Positions 31,089-38,289 of a stretch of DNA of 43,210 nt are shown one piece after another. The stretch's first letter is position 1; each line of letters starts with the position of its first letter. The DNA comes from CAMLHU01 sp039917855. Lineage in GTDB: Bacteria; Gemmatimonadota; Gemmatimonadetes; Gemmatimonadales; GWC2-71-9. The notes under the pieces were generated by a model. It was not told the origin of the DNA, did not search any database, and worked only from the letters and a program-made list of their open reading frames with translations. The stretch is taken from positions 1-43,210 of the forward strand of contig JBDSIR010000017.1 of assembly GCA_039917855.1 (NCBI GenBank), written 5' to 3'. The position numbers and the translations under genes are program-made.

Positions 31089-31361
31089 ATGCTGCTTCCG
31101 TCATCACGCCCCGAAGCGACCTTCGATCTGCACGGCCAGCGGGTGCTGGACGCGGTGATCGATGCCGAGCGATTCCTGCGGGCGCAGCAGAAGGCGGGAC
31201 GGCGGGTGGTGCGCTTGATCACGGGGCGCGGCAAGGGCGGGGGAGGGGCACCGGTCCGAACCCGAGTGCGGACCCTCCTGAAACGTCTGACCGGCGAGGT
31301 AGTGGTGGAGTTCGAGCTGGAGGATTCAGAGGGGAGCTTTCTTGTTGAGTTGAGAGGCTAG
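31089..31361 (+). CDS. Smr-domain protein
   Basis: This is a 90-residue stand-alone Smr domain. The conserved FDLHGQRVLDAVIDAERFL and VVRLITGRGKGGGGAPVRTR motifs (DLHG and the TGRG loop) are present. The domain ends with EVVVEFELEDSEGSFLVEL. Small Smr proteins are reported to act as nucleases or RNA-binding proteins. ATG at 31089 is chosen over the TTG just before it. It is transcribed divergently from the chemoreceptor operon. Confidence 0.85.
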   Translation: MLLPSSRPEATFDLHGQRVLDAVIDAERFLRAQQKAGRRVVRLITGRGKGGGGAPVRTRVRTLLKRLTGEVVVEFELEDSEGSFLVELRG

Positions 31362-31412
31362 AGTCTTGAGTCGCTCCCAGTTCGAACGACGCCCGGCTCT
31401 AGACTCTAGACT
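31362..31412. terminator. Inverted heptamer-like hairpin between converging genes
   Basis: CTAGAGTCTTGAGTCG and GACTCTAGACTCTTAGCTC form an imperfect hairpin between the Smr gene and the secreted protein at 31414. The unit CTAGAGT recurs in tandem at 32358-32404. Confidence 0.5.
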
Positions 31413-31413
31413 C

Positions 31414-31989
31414 TTAGCTCTTGACTCGCTTGCCCTGATTCGCCCAGCCATCGAGCAGCGGTCCGTCGATCATGCTCACGCTGGTCTCGAAGTCGCGGCC
31501 TTTGAGGCGCCAGCTGAGCCGGAGCATCCGGCCGTCGTGCACCCACTGCAACATCCGCATCGGCCCGCGGCGGATCTCCGGGGTGGCGCCGTAGCGTCCT
31601 TCCAGGAATTCGCGCCACCGGGCGAAGCGCGCCTCGGAGAGCCGCCCGGAGAGCGCCAGGATCGCCGCGTGGTCATCGATGAGCGAGGCCCACAGGTCCA
31701 CGCTCCGACCGCTGTCGAGCTCGGGGAGGCCGGCCCGGCATTCGCTCAGGCGCAGGTCACCGGTGGCCCGCCGGCAGGTGATCACTCCGCGCCCGGCCTG
31801 CGTGGCGTTGTCGCGCAGCGCGACCAGGGTGATCCCGGGGCGGAAGCCGAGGAACTCGAACGCCAGGGTGTCCTCGACGGCGGGGCCCCCCTGCTGGGCG
31901 CGGAGCGCGGCGGGACAAAGCGAGAGGCCCCCGGTGCCCAGGAGCAGCACCAGGAGCCTTCGCAGGACGTTCACGACTCGTCCGGTCAA
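31414..31989 (-). CDS. Secreted protein of unknown function
   Basis: This is a 191-residue exported protein. The start TTG overlaps the cold-shock gene stop (TTGA); GTG at 31974 is an equally good alternative. The signal peptide core is LLVLLLGTGGLSLCPAALRA. The mature part contains LAFEFLGFRPGITLVALRDN and LSEARFARWREFLEGRYGAT, and has two cysteines (CRRATGDLRLSEC) that could pair. It is probably read through from cspA. No family is recognised. Confidence 0.6.
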   Translation of the reverse strand: MTGRVVNVLRRLLVLLLGTGGLSLCPAALRAQQGGPAVEDTLAFEFLGFRPGITLVALRDNATQAGRGVITCRRATGDLRLSECRAGLPELDSGRSVDLWASLIDDHAAILALSGRLSEARFARWREFLEGRYGATPEIRRGPMRMLQWVHDGRMLRLSWRLKGRDFETSVSMIDGPLLDGWANQGKRVKS

Positions 31990-32186
31990 GCCTTGCGGAC
32001 GTTCGCGGCCTGCAGCCCCTTGGGGCCTTCCACGATGTCGAACTCGACCCGCTCCCCTTCCTTCAGGGACCGGAATCCGTCGGCGGTGATGGCGGTGTGA
32101 TGGACGAAGACGTCCTTGCCGCCCTCCTGGGCGATGAAGCCGAAGCCCTTCGCATCATTGAACCATTTCACAGTACCGGTCGCCAT
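31986..32186 (-). CDS. cspA: Cold-shock domain protein
   Basis: This is a 66-residue single-stranded nucleic-acid-binding OB-fold protein. RNP1 is KGFGFI and RNP2 is VFVHHTAI. It opens MATGTVKWFNDAKGFGFIAQ and ends with KGLQAANVRKA, the full family length. GAGGTAG precedes the ATG. A long untranslated leader is likely, since the nearest TTGACA (minus strand, 32340-32335) is 150 bases upstream, though no convincing -10 follows it. Confidence 0.95.
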   Translation of the reverse strand: MATGTVKWFNDAKGFGFIAQEGGKDVFVHHTAITADGFRSLKEGERVEFDIVEGPKGLQAANVRKA

Positions 32187-32357
32187 CGCAACTACCTCGC
32201 CGTATAGAGGAGAACCAGCAAAAACGCCGATCGGACACTCGTCCGAACGGCGGGTGACACTCGTCTGAGTCAACTGGAATAGGAACGCATCGTGGGGCAC
32301 ATCCTGTTGGTAAGCTCTGGCGCGGCAGCCGGTTTGTCAATATCGTCCCATCCCTTG

Positions 32358-32404
32358 GAGTCTAGAGTCTAGAGTCCAGAGTCCAGAGTCTAGAGTCTAG
32401 AGTT
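32358..32404. repeat. Heptamer array (AGTCTAG/AGTCCAG)
   Basis: About seven tandem heptamers of the form AGTCTAG or AGTCCAG lie in the gap between cspA and the surface protein gene. They are followed by CAGCCCC units up to the ATG at 32441. Confidence 0.7.
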
Positions 32405-32440
32405 CCGCCCCTGACCCTTAGCCCCCAGCCCCAGGCCCCC

Positions 32441-34441
32441 ATGTTCTGCCTTGCCCTCCTGGCCCTGTTCCAGCAGCCGGTGGTGCCTCCAGTGCCCCGG
32501 CCCACCCAGCTCCCTTCCCGGATCACCCGGGTGGCCGTGGAGCCCGCCGAGCCGACCCTGATGCCGGGAGACACCCTGCGGCTCAAGGCCACCGCCTACG
32601 ACTCCGCGGGCCAGCCGCTGCCCGAAGCCCACATCAGCTTTTTCCCCGCCGGCAACAGCTTCGAGGGGACGGTCGGTCCCGACGGGCTGGTGACCGCTGG
32701 AGCGATCGGCGGGCTGCCGGTGAGTGTGGTGGCCACCCTGCGCGGTTCGCGTCCCGCCACCCAGCGCGTGCGCGTCACGATCGTGCCGCCGCCGGCCGCA
32801 ACGGTAGCGATCGATCCGGCGCCGAGCCGGCTCCTGGTGGGCCAGACGCTCGATCTCACGGCGACGGTGCTGGCGCGGACCGGCGACCGGCGATACGACC
32901 AGGTGACCTGGCTCTCCGACCGTCCCGCCATCGTGGCGGTCGATCGCGATGGCCGCCTGACGGCCCGTGGGGTCGGTCGCGTGACCATCAGCGCCCGTGC
33001 CGGTGCGGCGGTGAAGAGCCTCGCCCTCACCGTGGTACCGAATCCGGTGGCCTCGGTCGAACTCCGGCCCGCCCGTGCCGCTGCCCGCACCGGCGACGTG
33101 ATCCGGCTCGCCTTCGTGGCCAAGGATGGCCGCGGCGCCGCGGTCCCCGACGTGCGCCCCGAGTACTCCCTCTCGCCCGGGAACGGGATCGTCGACCCCG
33201 ACGGCGCCTTCGTGGCCGACCTCCCCGGCAGCTACCGCGTGCGCGCGAGCTTCGCCGGCCGGAGCTCCGAAACGGTGATCACCGTGACCCCGCGCGATGT
33301 GGTCCGTCCGGCCCAGGTGGTCGGGCGCCTCGGCCTTCCCCAGGGCACCCTCACGATGGAATTCTGGCTCCATCCTGACGGGAAGCACGGGTACCTCAGC
33401 ACCCTCGTGGGGAAGGTGTACGCGGTCGACGTGAGCGATCCGGCGCACCCGTTCATCACCGACTCGATGGAGACCGACGCCCGCTCGGTGAACGACGTGA
33501 TGACCACCGAAGATGGCAAGTTCGGCGTCTTCACCCGCGAAGGCTCGTCGCGCCGCGTCAACGGGATCGTGGTGTTCAGTGCCGAGGATCCGGCGCACCC
33601 GCGGATCGTGAGCGAGTTCAGCGAGACCGTGAGCGGGGGGGTGCACAGCACGTTCATCTACCGCGGCTACGTCTACCTCACCGACGACGCCACCGGCTCG
33701 ATGCGGGTGATCGACATTCGGAACCCGCACCGACCGGTGCAGGTGGCACGGTGGGAAACGCCGCGGACCAGCGCCGGACGGATGCTGCACGACATCGACG
33801 TCCGGGACGGCCTGGCGTACTTGAGCTACTGGAACGACGGCTTGGTGGTGCTCGACGTGGGGAACGGGATGAAAGGCGGAAGCCCCGAGGACCCCCGGCT
33901 GGTGACCCAGGTGAAGTATGACCTCGAGGCCCTCTACCGCGACGTCGCCGCCGTCGGGGGACCCGGATTCATCCGCGGCACCCACACCGCCTGGCGCACC
34001 GATCGCTACGTGATCGTCGGCGACGAGGTCTTCGCCGCACGCAACAACCCCGCCAACGGCCCCGGTGTCCTCGGCTTCGGCCGGGCCTACGGGCGGCTGC
34101 AGGTGGTGGATATGAGCGACCTCACCAACCCCCGCATCGTCGCCTGGTACGAACCGAAGGACGGCGGCACCCACAACGTCTGGGTGGCGGGGGACACGCT
34201 CTACCTCGGCGATTATCAGGGCGGACTCCGGGTCGTCGACATCAGTGGCGAGCTGCGCGGCGACCTGGCCCGGCAGGGACGCGAGGTGGCGCACGTGTTC
34301 ACCGGCACCAAGGAAGGGCAGACTCCCAACGTCTCGATGGCGTGGGGGGCGATCTACCGCGACGGGTACATTTATGTGCCCGACATGAACGCGGGATTGG
34401 TGGTGGTACGGGTCGAGCCGCGGAGCAACCCCACTCCCTAG
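32441..34441 (+). CDS. Surface or periplasmic protein with Ig-like and LVIVD repeats
   Basis: This is a 666-residue protein. The short hydrophobic N-terminus MFCLALLALFQQ may be a truncated signal peptide. Residues 25-290 hold three Ig-like (BIG_2) repeats (RVAVEPAEPTLMPGDTLRLK; TVAIDPAPSRLLVGQTLDLT; SVELRPARAAARTGDVIRLA). Residues 300-660 form a propeller with LVIVD-type repeats (VYAVDVSDPAHPFI; MRVIDIRNPHRPVQVARWE; LQVVDMSDLTNPRIVAWYE; LRVVDISGELRG). Such proteins are usually exported. No ribosome site precedes the ATG, and repeats abut both ends of the gene. Confidence 0.8.
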   Translation: MFCLALLALFQQPVVPPVPRPTQLPSRITRVAVEPAEPTLMPGDTLRLKATAYDSAGQPLPEAHISFFPAGNSFEGTVGPDGLVTAGAIGGLPVSVVATLRGSRPATQRVRVTIVPPPAATVAIDPAPSRLLVGQTLDLTATVLARTGDRRYDQVTWLSDRPAIVAVDRDGRLTARGVGRVTISARAGAAVKSLALTVVPNPVASVELRPARAAARTGDVIRLAFVAKDGRGAAVPDVRPEYSLSPGNGIVDPDGAFVADLPGSYRVRASFAGRSSETVITVTPRDVVRPAQVVGRLGLPQGTLTMEFWLHPDGKHGYLSTLVGKVYAVDVSDPAHPFITDSMETDARSVNDVMTTEDGKFGVFTREGSSRRVNGIVVFSAEDPAHPRIVSEFSETVSGGVHSTFIYRGYVYLTDDATGSMRVIDIRNPHRPVQVARWETPRTSAGRMLHDIDVRDGLAYLSYWNDGLVVLDVGNGMKGGSPEDPRLVTQVKYDLEALYRDVAAVGGPGFIRGTHTAWRTDRYVIVGDEVFAARNNPANGPGVLGFGRAYGRLQVVDMSDLTNPRIVAWYEPKDGGTHNVWVAGDTLYLGDYQGGLRVVDISGELRGDLARQGREVAHVFTGTKEGQTPNVSMAWGAIYRDGYIYVPDMNAGLVVVRVEPRSNPTP

Positions 34442-34584
34442 CCCCCAGGCCCCAGCCCCCAGCCCGCAGCCCGCAGCCCACAGTGAGATTTCTACTTTCC
34501 GGCTGTCGGCTGTCGGCTGTCGGCTGTCGGCTGTCGGCTGTTGGCTGTTGGCTGTCGGCTGTTGGCTGTTGGCTGTTGGCTGTC
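34441..34584. repeat. Two heptamer arrays, CCCCAGN/CCGCAGC and GGCTGTY
   Basis: About six CAG-containing heptamers (34444-34484) follow the stop codon. Twelve perfect-period GGCTGTC/GGCTGTT units then fill 34501-34584. The two arrays are partly complementary (GCAGCC against GGCTGT). Confidence 0.8.
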
Positions 34585-34604
34585 GACCGCTATAGCATTC
34601 AGGC

Positions 34605-35219
34605 ATGGCCACCCCCGCCACACTCATCCTCAAGGCCTTCACCGATCGGGCGGAGGCGCTGGCGCATTGCCTGCTCCGCGCGGGAGAGGCGCCGCGGCTC
34701 CTGGCGTATGATGAGCACGTCGGCTGTTCGATGGAGATGGCGCTCACCGCCCTCGAGTGGACCGGGGCGGTCGGGGTGCTGCGCGACGGCGACCTGGTCC
34801 ACGCCGCGCGGCTCACCAGCGAGACCGCGTCGTGCGTCATCGAACGGCGCACCGAGTCCGGAGACCGGCAGTACGTGTACCTCGGGCCCCGGATGGACGC
34901 CCCGATCATCGACGTCTTCGAGGGGAATGTCCTCTATGAGGAGCCGGGGGTACGGGCGGTCGAATTTGCCCAGCGGGCCCACGCCCTGGCCCACTTCCTC
35001 CGGGCCACCGGCGGCGCCGGCGCCATCCTCTCGATCCTGTCGCCTCGAGCGCCCGAGGTGCGGCATCTGAAGCGCTGGCTCCGGCCCGCCCTCGAAGCGC
35101 TCGATCAGCCGCGCCCGATGCTCGCCGGGTGGTTCAGTACCGGCGGAGGCGGGGTGCTCTTCCATCCGAATCCGGACGAGACCGAATTCCGGTATATCGA
35201 GGCGGGCCTCGAGCCGTAG
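34605..35219 (+). CDS. Protein of unknown function
   Basis: This is a 204-residue cytoplasmic protein without recognised domains. It contains LALAHCLLRAG-like helical N-terminal sequence, then alternating strands (GAVGVLRDGDLVHAARLTSE; RQYVYLGPRMDAPIIDVFEG). A helical region around HALAHFLRATGGAGAILSIL follows, and FSTGGGGVLFHPNPDETEFR lies near the C-terminus. TAGCAT lies six bases before the ATG and no ribosome site is present, suggesting a leaderless transcript. A palindrome of family A begins four bases after the stop. Confidence 0.65.
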   Translation: MATPATLILKAFTDRAEALAHCLLRAGEAPRLLAYDEHVGCSMEMALTALEWTGAVGVLRDGDLVHAARLTSETASCVIERRTESGDRQYVYLGPRMDAPIIDVFEGNVLYEEPGVRAVEFAQRAHALAHFLRATGGAGAILSILSPRAPEVRHLKRWLRPALEALDQPRPMLAGWFSTGGGGVLFHPNPDETEFRYIEAGLEP

Positions 35220-35222
35220 GCG

Positions 35223-35357
35223 TTCACCACGGAGCGTCGGAGTCACACAGAGCGGCACGGAGAATTTCCTGGGGGTACCTGAGGCGGAACTCCGCTTTGG
35301 GACCCCCTAAGTCGTTTCTCCGTGAGTCTCCGTGCCCCTCCGACCCTCCGTGGTGAA
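35223..35357. repeat. Palindromic repeat, family A copy 4
   Basis: This is a 135-bp copy starting TTCACCACGGAGCGTCGGAG and ending CGACCCTCCGTGGTGAA. Its centre (TTTCCTGGGGGTACC, GGGACCCCCTAAGTCG) differs from copies 1, 2 and 5 but keeps the same size and pairing scheme. Confidence 0.8.
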
Positions 35358-35520
35358 CTTCCCTCGTCCTGTATATGTGGATACACATCTCCACAAAGGG
35401 TGGAGAACCCCGTTACATCGTTGTGGAGACTGCACTTAGCTGTCAACATTTTAAACAGTCAACATCACGTAAGCCGAAGATTGACAGGCACTTGCGAGCT
35501 TTTCCAAAGTCCGTAGCTTG
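35358..35520. other. AT-richer segment with DnaA-box-like words
   Basis: This stretch is markedly poorer in GC than its surroundings. TGTGGATAC (35376-35384) matches the DnaA-box reverse form in eight of nine bases. TCTCCACAA (35388-35396) and TGTGGAGAC (35422-35430) are weaker, mutually inverted relatives. TCAACAT is repeated at about 35443 and 35459. No open reading frame is present. It may be a regulatory region for the transcript that follows. Confidence 0.35.
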
Positions 35521-35524
35521 GGTC

Positions 35525-35949
35525 AACCACTTGTTGGGCGCGGTCCATGGACCTCTGGTCCTGGGAACCACCCGACTGTGTGCTCCGGCGGGAATTCAGG
35601 GGAGCTGGCCGATGCAAGCAAGGGCTAGGCTGGCAGTGATCCTGGGGCCTCTCGGCCGGGGCTGAAGGAGGCAGTCGCGTCTCTCCTTCCACCCCGATGT
35701 AGCGCCTCGGGGTGCAGTGTGAAGGGCCGGTCCGCGACCTGGTCCGACTCACAGCGCTTGCGACGACGAACCTGGTGGGGATCATGACCCGGCCAGGGGA
35801 TCGAAGCCGAGGCCCGTGCCAGCCCTCCCGAACGGCGGAACAGCCGACCGGTGGCAGTGCGGAGAAGAACGGCGGGGCACTCCCCCGACCTCGGGTAGTC
35901 GACGTGCGGGACGGCCGCTTGGGGAAGACCCAGGCGGCCGTCTCATTTT
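35525..35949 (+). ncRNA. Candidate structured RNA gene of unknown class
   Basis: No convincing reading frame exists, yet the stretch ends in a strong terminator and is rich in hairpins. GAAGGAG/CTCCTTC (35664-35670, 35683-35689) is followed one base later by CACCCCGA/TCGGGGTG (35690-35697, 35707-35714). A larger GGGCCGG...CCGGCC helix near 35724-35795 and CGTGCCA/TGGCA near 35815-35855 follow. I compared it by eye with RNase P RNA, tmRNA, SRP RNA and cobalamin riboswitch cores and saw no match. The 5' end is uncertain; TTGCGA with TAGCTT 16 bases later (near 35493-35520) is a weak promoter. Confidence 0.35.
35910..35949 (+). terminator. Rho-independent terminator without an upstream reading frame
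   Basis: GACGGCCGC (35910-35918) and GCGGCCGTC (35934-35942) form a perfect 9-bp stem around TTGGGGAAGACCCAG, which itself pairs in part. TCATTTTC follows. The nearest rightward gene ends 690 bases earlier, so the terminator most likely serves an RNA gene. Confidence 0.7.
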
Positions 35950-35999
35950 CGCCCCCTCCTGACCTCCCCCTGTCGGGGGAGGGGGTTGGGCGCTGGATT

Positions 36000-36025
36000 C
36001 CCCCTCTCCCGACAGGGAGAGGGGG
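36000..36025. terminator. CCCCCTCTCCC hairpin next to the YhaM-like gene
   Basis: CCCCCTCTCCC, GACA loop and GGGAGAGGGGG form a perfect 11-bp stem, 15 bases beyond the 3' end of the minus-strand gene. A related CCCCCTGTCGGGGGAGGGGG motif lies just before it at about 35966-35985. Confidence 0.55.
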
Positions 36026-36039
36026 TCAGGGGGAGAGGC

Positions 36040-37017
36040 CTACCGCCCCCAGTCACTCCTCCCCCGATACGCCCGCCGCTTGTCCAGCTCCCACACGCCT
36101 TTCTGGCTCACCAGCTCGTCCTTCTGGAAGTTCGTCCCGTCAGCCAAGGCATCATTGAAGCTCGCGGTCTTGGCACTGGCATTGTCGGCGAAGTGCACGA
36201 TCTCGGCCTCCAACGTGGCGGGGCGCACCGGGGCGCCAAACTCCAGCACACCATGATGGCTCAGCACCAGGTGCTGGAGGATGTCGAGTTCCTGTTCGGT
36301 GCAGGGCATCGGCTTGGCGGCGCGGACTCGGCGCTCCAGCTCCAGCGCGCCGAGGACGACGTGCCCGTACAGCACGTTCTTCTCGGTCGGCGCGAAGATG
36401 CCGTCCCAGCGATACGCCTCGAGTTTGCCGATGTCGTGCAGCAGCACGCCGGCGGTGATGAGGTCCACGTCGGCCTTGGCCACCTTGGCGACGTGCCGGC
36501 CGATGCTGATCACTTCGACGGTGTGCTTGAGGAGCCCCCCCAGCTCGGCGTGATGCCCCACCGTGGCCGCGGGGCACTGCTCGTACCGGCTGCGGAAGTC
36601 CGCATCATCGTAGAAGAGCCCCACCGTGGCGCGGAGCCGCGCTCCCTTCATCTCGGTGAGCCACTTGTCGACCGACTCCCAGTAGCGACGGAGCTCCGGC
36701 TCGGGCACCGACTTCAGAAGCTGGGCGTAGTCGACGCTCCCCTTCGGGAGGATCCGGAGCGAGGTAACTCGAAGCTGCGGCGTCCCCTGGTACGATCCCG
36801 CTTCCGCGATTACCTGGGCGACCGCCCCCTTGGTGACCCCCGCGACGAGATGGAGCTGTTCCTCCCAGAACGGTGCCGTCTTTACGGTGCCGCTGGCATT
36901 GCCGAGGGTCAGCGTGGCGAACGCCTTGCCGTCCTTCGTCGTGCGCTCCTCGACCTCGGTGACCAGGAACGGATCCTGGACCCGGGTGCCGGGAGTGAGG
37001 GTGCGGAGATCGATCAT
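36040..37017 (-). CDS. YhaM-like 3'-5' exoribonuclease (OB fold plus HD domain)
   Basis: This is a 325-residue cytoplasmic protein. The start MIDLRTLTPGTRVQDPF is chosen; the longer frame is heptamer repeat. Residues 10-90 form an OB-fold nucleic-acid-binding domain (AFATLTLGNASGTVKTAPFW). Residues 155-300 are an HD phosphohydrolase domain: GHHAELGGLLKHTVEVISIG with H165, VLLHDIGKLEAYRWDG with H194-D195, YGHVVLGALELERR and VLSHHGVLEFG. This OB-HD order and length match YhaM/CBF1 exoribonucleases. Confidence 0.88.
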   Translation of the reverse strand: MIDLRTLTPGTRVQDPFLVTEVEERTTKDGKAFATLTLGNASGTVKTAPFWEEQLHLVAGVTKGAVAQVIAEAGSYQGTPQLRVTSLRILPKGSVDYAQLLKSVPEPELRRYWESVDKWLTEMKGARLRATVGLFYDDADFRSRYEQCPAATVGHHAELGGLLKHTVEVISIGRHVAKVAKADVDLITAGVLLHDIGKLEAYRWDGIFAPTEKNVLYGHVVLGALELERRVRAAKPMPCTEQELDILQHLVLSHHGVLEFGAPVRPATLEAEIVHFADNASAKTASFNDALADGTNFQKDELVSQKGVWELDKRRAYRGRSDWGR

Positions 37018-37027
37018 GTGGTCTGCG

Positions 37028-37131
37028 GTCGTGAGTCGTGGGTCGTGAGTCGTGGGTCGTGGGTCGTGAGTCCTGGGTCGTGAGGCGGCATTCAAGGGTC
37101 CCGCGACTCATGACCCATGACTCACGACCAT
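37028..37131. repeat. Heptamer array GTCGTGR with an inverted partner
   Basis: Eight tandem GTCGTGA/GTCGTGG units fill 37028-37083 directly upstream of the YhaM-like start. Inverted CATGACC/CATGACTCACGACC sequence at about 37107-37131 can pair with it. GGGTCCCG lies between them. Confidence 0.75.
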
Positions 37132-37220
37132 GTGGAGACGTGCACAACCTAGGGGCAAAGCTACCTGTTTGTTACCGACGACGGCCTGCTCAGGTCTCCG
37201 TCGGTTATTATGGATTCCAG

Positions 37221-37550
37221 ATGAACCCACTTCGCATCCTGGTCGTGCTCGACGAAGGCGATACCACCCTGGGGCCGCTGGCCACCTTCCTCCGCGATGC
37301 GGGGCATGAGGTGCGGGTGGCGAGTCCGGTTATCGCCGCCGACCTCCTCGCCCCGGGGGGGACCCCGTTCGACGCGGTCTTCCAGGCCCCCGCATCAGGG
37401 GTCGGCTCCCCGGCGCTGCTGGAGGACGCCGAGCGGCGCCACATCGCCGTCACCCTGCAGCACACCCGCGGCAACAAGCGCCAGGCGGCCCATCTCCTCG
37501 GCATCGCGCGATCCACCCTGCTGGCCAAGGTGCGGAAGTACGAGCTCTAG
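37221..37550 (+). CDS. Short regulator with receiver-like start and Fis-type helix-turn-helix
   Basis: This is a 109-residue protein. The first ~55 residues resemble the first half of a response-regulator receiver (LRILVVLDEGDTTLGPLATF, then LRDAGHEVRVASPVIAADLL). The acidic pair is altered to D-E-G-D and the phospho-acceptor half is missing. Residues 70-109 are a Fis/HTH_8 domain: DAERRHIAVTLQHTRGNKRQ, then AAHLLGIARSTLLAKVRKY. The AAA+ domain of NtrC-type regulators is absent. TATTAT lies nine bases before the ATG, with no ribosome site. Confidence 0.75.
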   Translation: MNPLRILVVLDEGDTTLGPLATFLRDAGHEVRVASPVIAADLLAPGGTPFDAVFQAPASGVGSPALLEDAERRHIAVTLQHTRGNKRQAAHLLGIARSTLLAKVRKYEL

Positions 37551-37607
37551 TCGGGCGGATGGGCGGATGGGCACCACATGGCGCAGTCAGTGCTGTATCT
37601 TGATTCC

Positions 37608-38195
37608 ATGCGCACTCTCGAGCTCCTCCGTGCTTTTCCGGTCCTGGTGGTACTGGCGACCGGGCCGGCTGCCCACCTCACCGCCCAACGTCCGATCCCG
37701 GACGGCCACGTTACGGCCGGCCGCTTGAGCTATGATGGCCGCGCCACCCTCGGCTCCTTCACCGGCACCACCGATTCGATGTCGGGGCGGCTCAATGGTG
37801 CTGCCGACCTGTCGCGGGTCTCGGGCTACGTCGCCGGGCGGGCCGGCACCCTCAAGACCGGGAACGGGAAGCGCGACCGCGACCAGTGGTCGTCGCTCGA
37901 GGTCGATTCCTTCCCGTTCATCCGGTACGACCTCGACAGCACCAGCGTCCGCTCCGCGCTGGGCGACACCCTCGTCGTCACCCTGCATGGCCATTTCGCC
38001 ATTCACGGGGTGCGCCGTGCCGCGGAGCTCTCGGCCAAGCTCCTGTTGACACCGACCACCGCACACCTCTGGACCGAGACCCCGCTCAATTTGACCGACT
38101 ACCGGATTGGCGGGCTGTCGAAGTTCTTCGGGGCGCTCAAGATGAAACCGGATATCATCGTGCATATCGATGTGACCTTCCTTTTCGGGAGTTAA
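37608..38195 (+). CDS. YceI-family exported protein
   Basis: This is a 195-residue exported lipocalin-like protein. The start is ATG at 37608; an in-frame ATG at 37578 is possible. The signal peptide core is LLRAFPVLVVLATGPAAHLT. YceI features are LSYDGRATLGSFTGTTDSMS, SSLEVDSFPFIRYDLDST, HGHFAIHGVRRAAELSAKLL and LTDYRIGGLSKFFGALKMKP. The family binds isoprenoid-type lipids in the periplasm. TATCTT lies six bases before the chosen ATG. Confidence 0.82.
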   Translation: MRTLELLRAFPVLVVLATGPAAHLTAQRPIPDGHVTAGRLSYDGRATLGSFTGTTDSMSGRLNGAADLSRVSGYVAGRAGTLKTGNGKRDRDQWSSLEVDSFPFIRYDLDSTSVRSALGDTLVVTLHGHFAIHGVRRAAELSAKLLLTPTTAHLWTETPLNLTDYRIGGLSKFFGALKMKPDIIVHIDVTFLFGS

Positions 38196-38289
38196 GAGTC
38201 GGGAGCTGGGAGGGGTGTCGATCCGGACTCCGATCCGCTGCGCCGACCTCCCGCACTGCACCCCTCCGAACTCCCAGCTCCCAACTCCC
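38196..38289. terminator. Long inverted repeat between converging genes
   Basis: GGGAGCTGGGAGGGGTG (about 38201-38218) pairs with CACCCCTCCGAACTCCCAGCTCCC near 38258-38283. It separates the YceI gene from the pilin-like gene and probably ends both transcripts. Confidence 0.6.

Noticed and set aside
34501..34584. Coding repeat or CRISPR-like array of GGCTGTY
   Set aside because: There are no spacers between the 7-base units and no supported reading frame; it is an intergenic tandem repeat.
32390..34909. 839-codon minus-strand reading frame opposite the Ig-like/LVIVD gene
   Set aside because: Its codons run through the heptamer arrays and the composition is histidine/glycine/arginine-rich shadow sequence.
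35358..35520. Chromosome replication origin
   Set aside because: Only one good DnaA box, no dnaA or dnaN nearby and no AT-rich unwinding repeats; kept only as DnaA-box-like words.
35525..35949. RNase P RNA, tmRNA, SRP RNA or cobalamin riboswitch
   Set aside because: The GAGGAAAGTCC core, a T-loop GGTTCGA with CCA end, the GGAAGGAAGCAG loop and a GCCACTG box were all looked for and not found.
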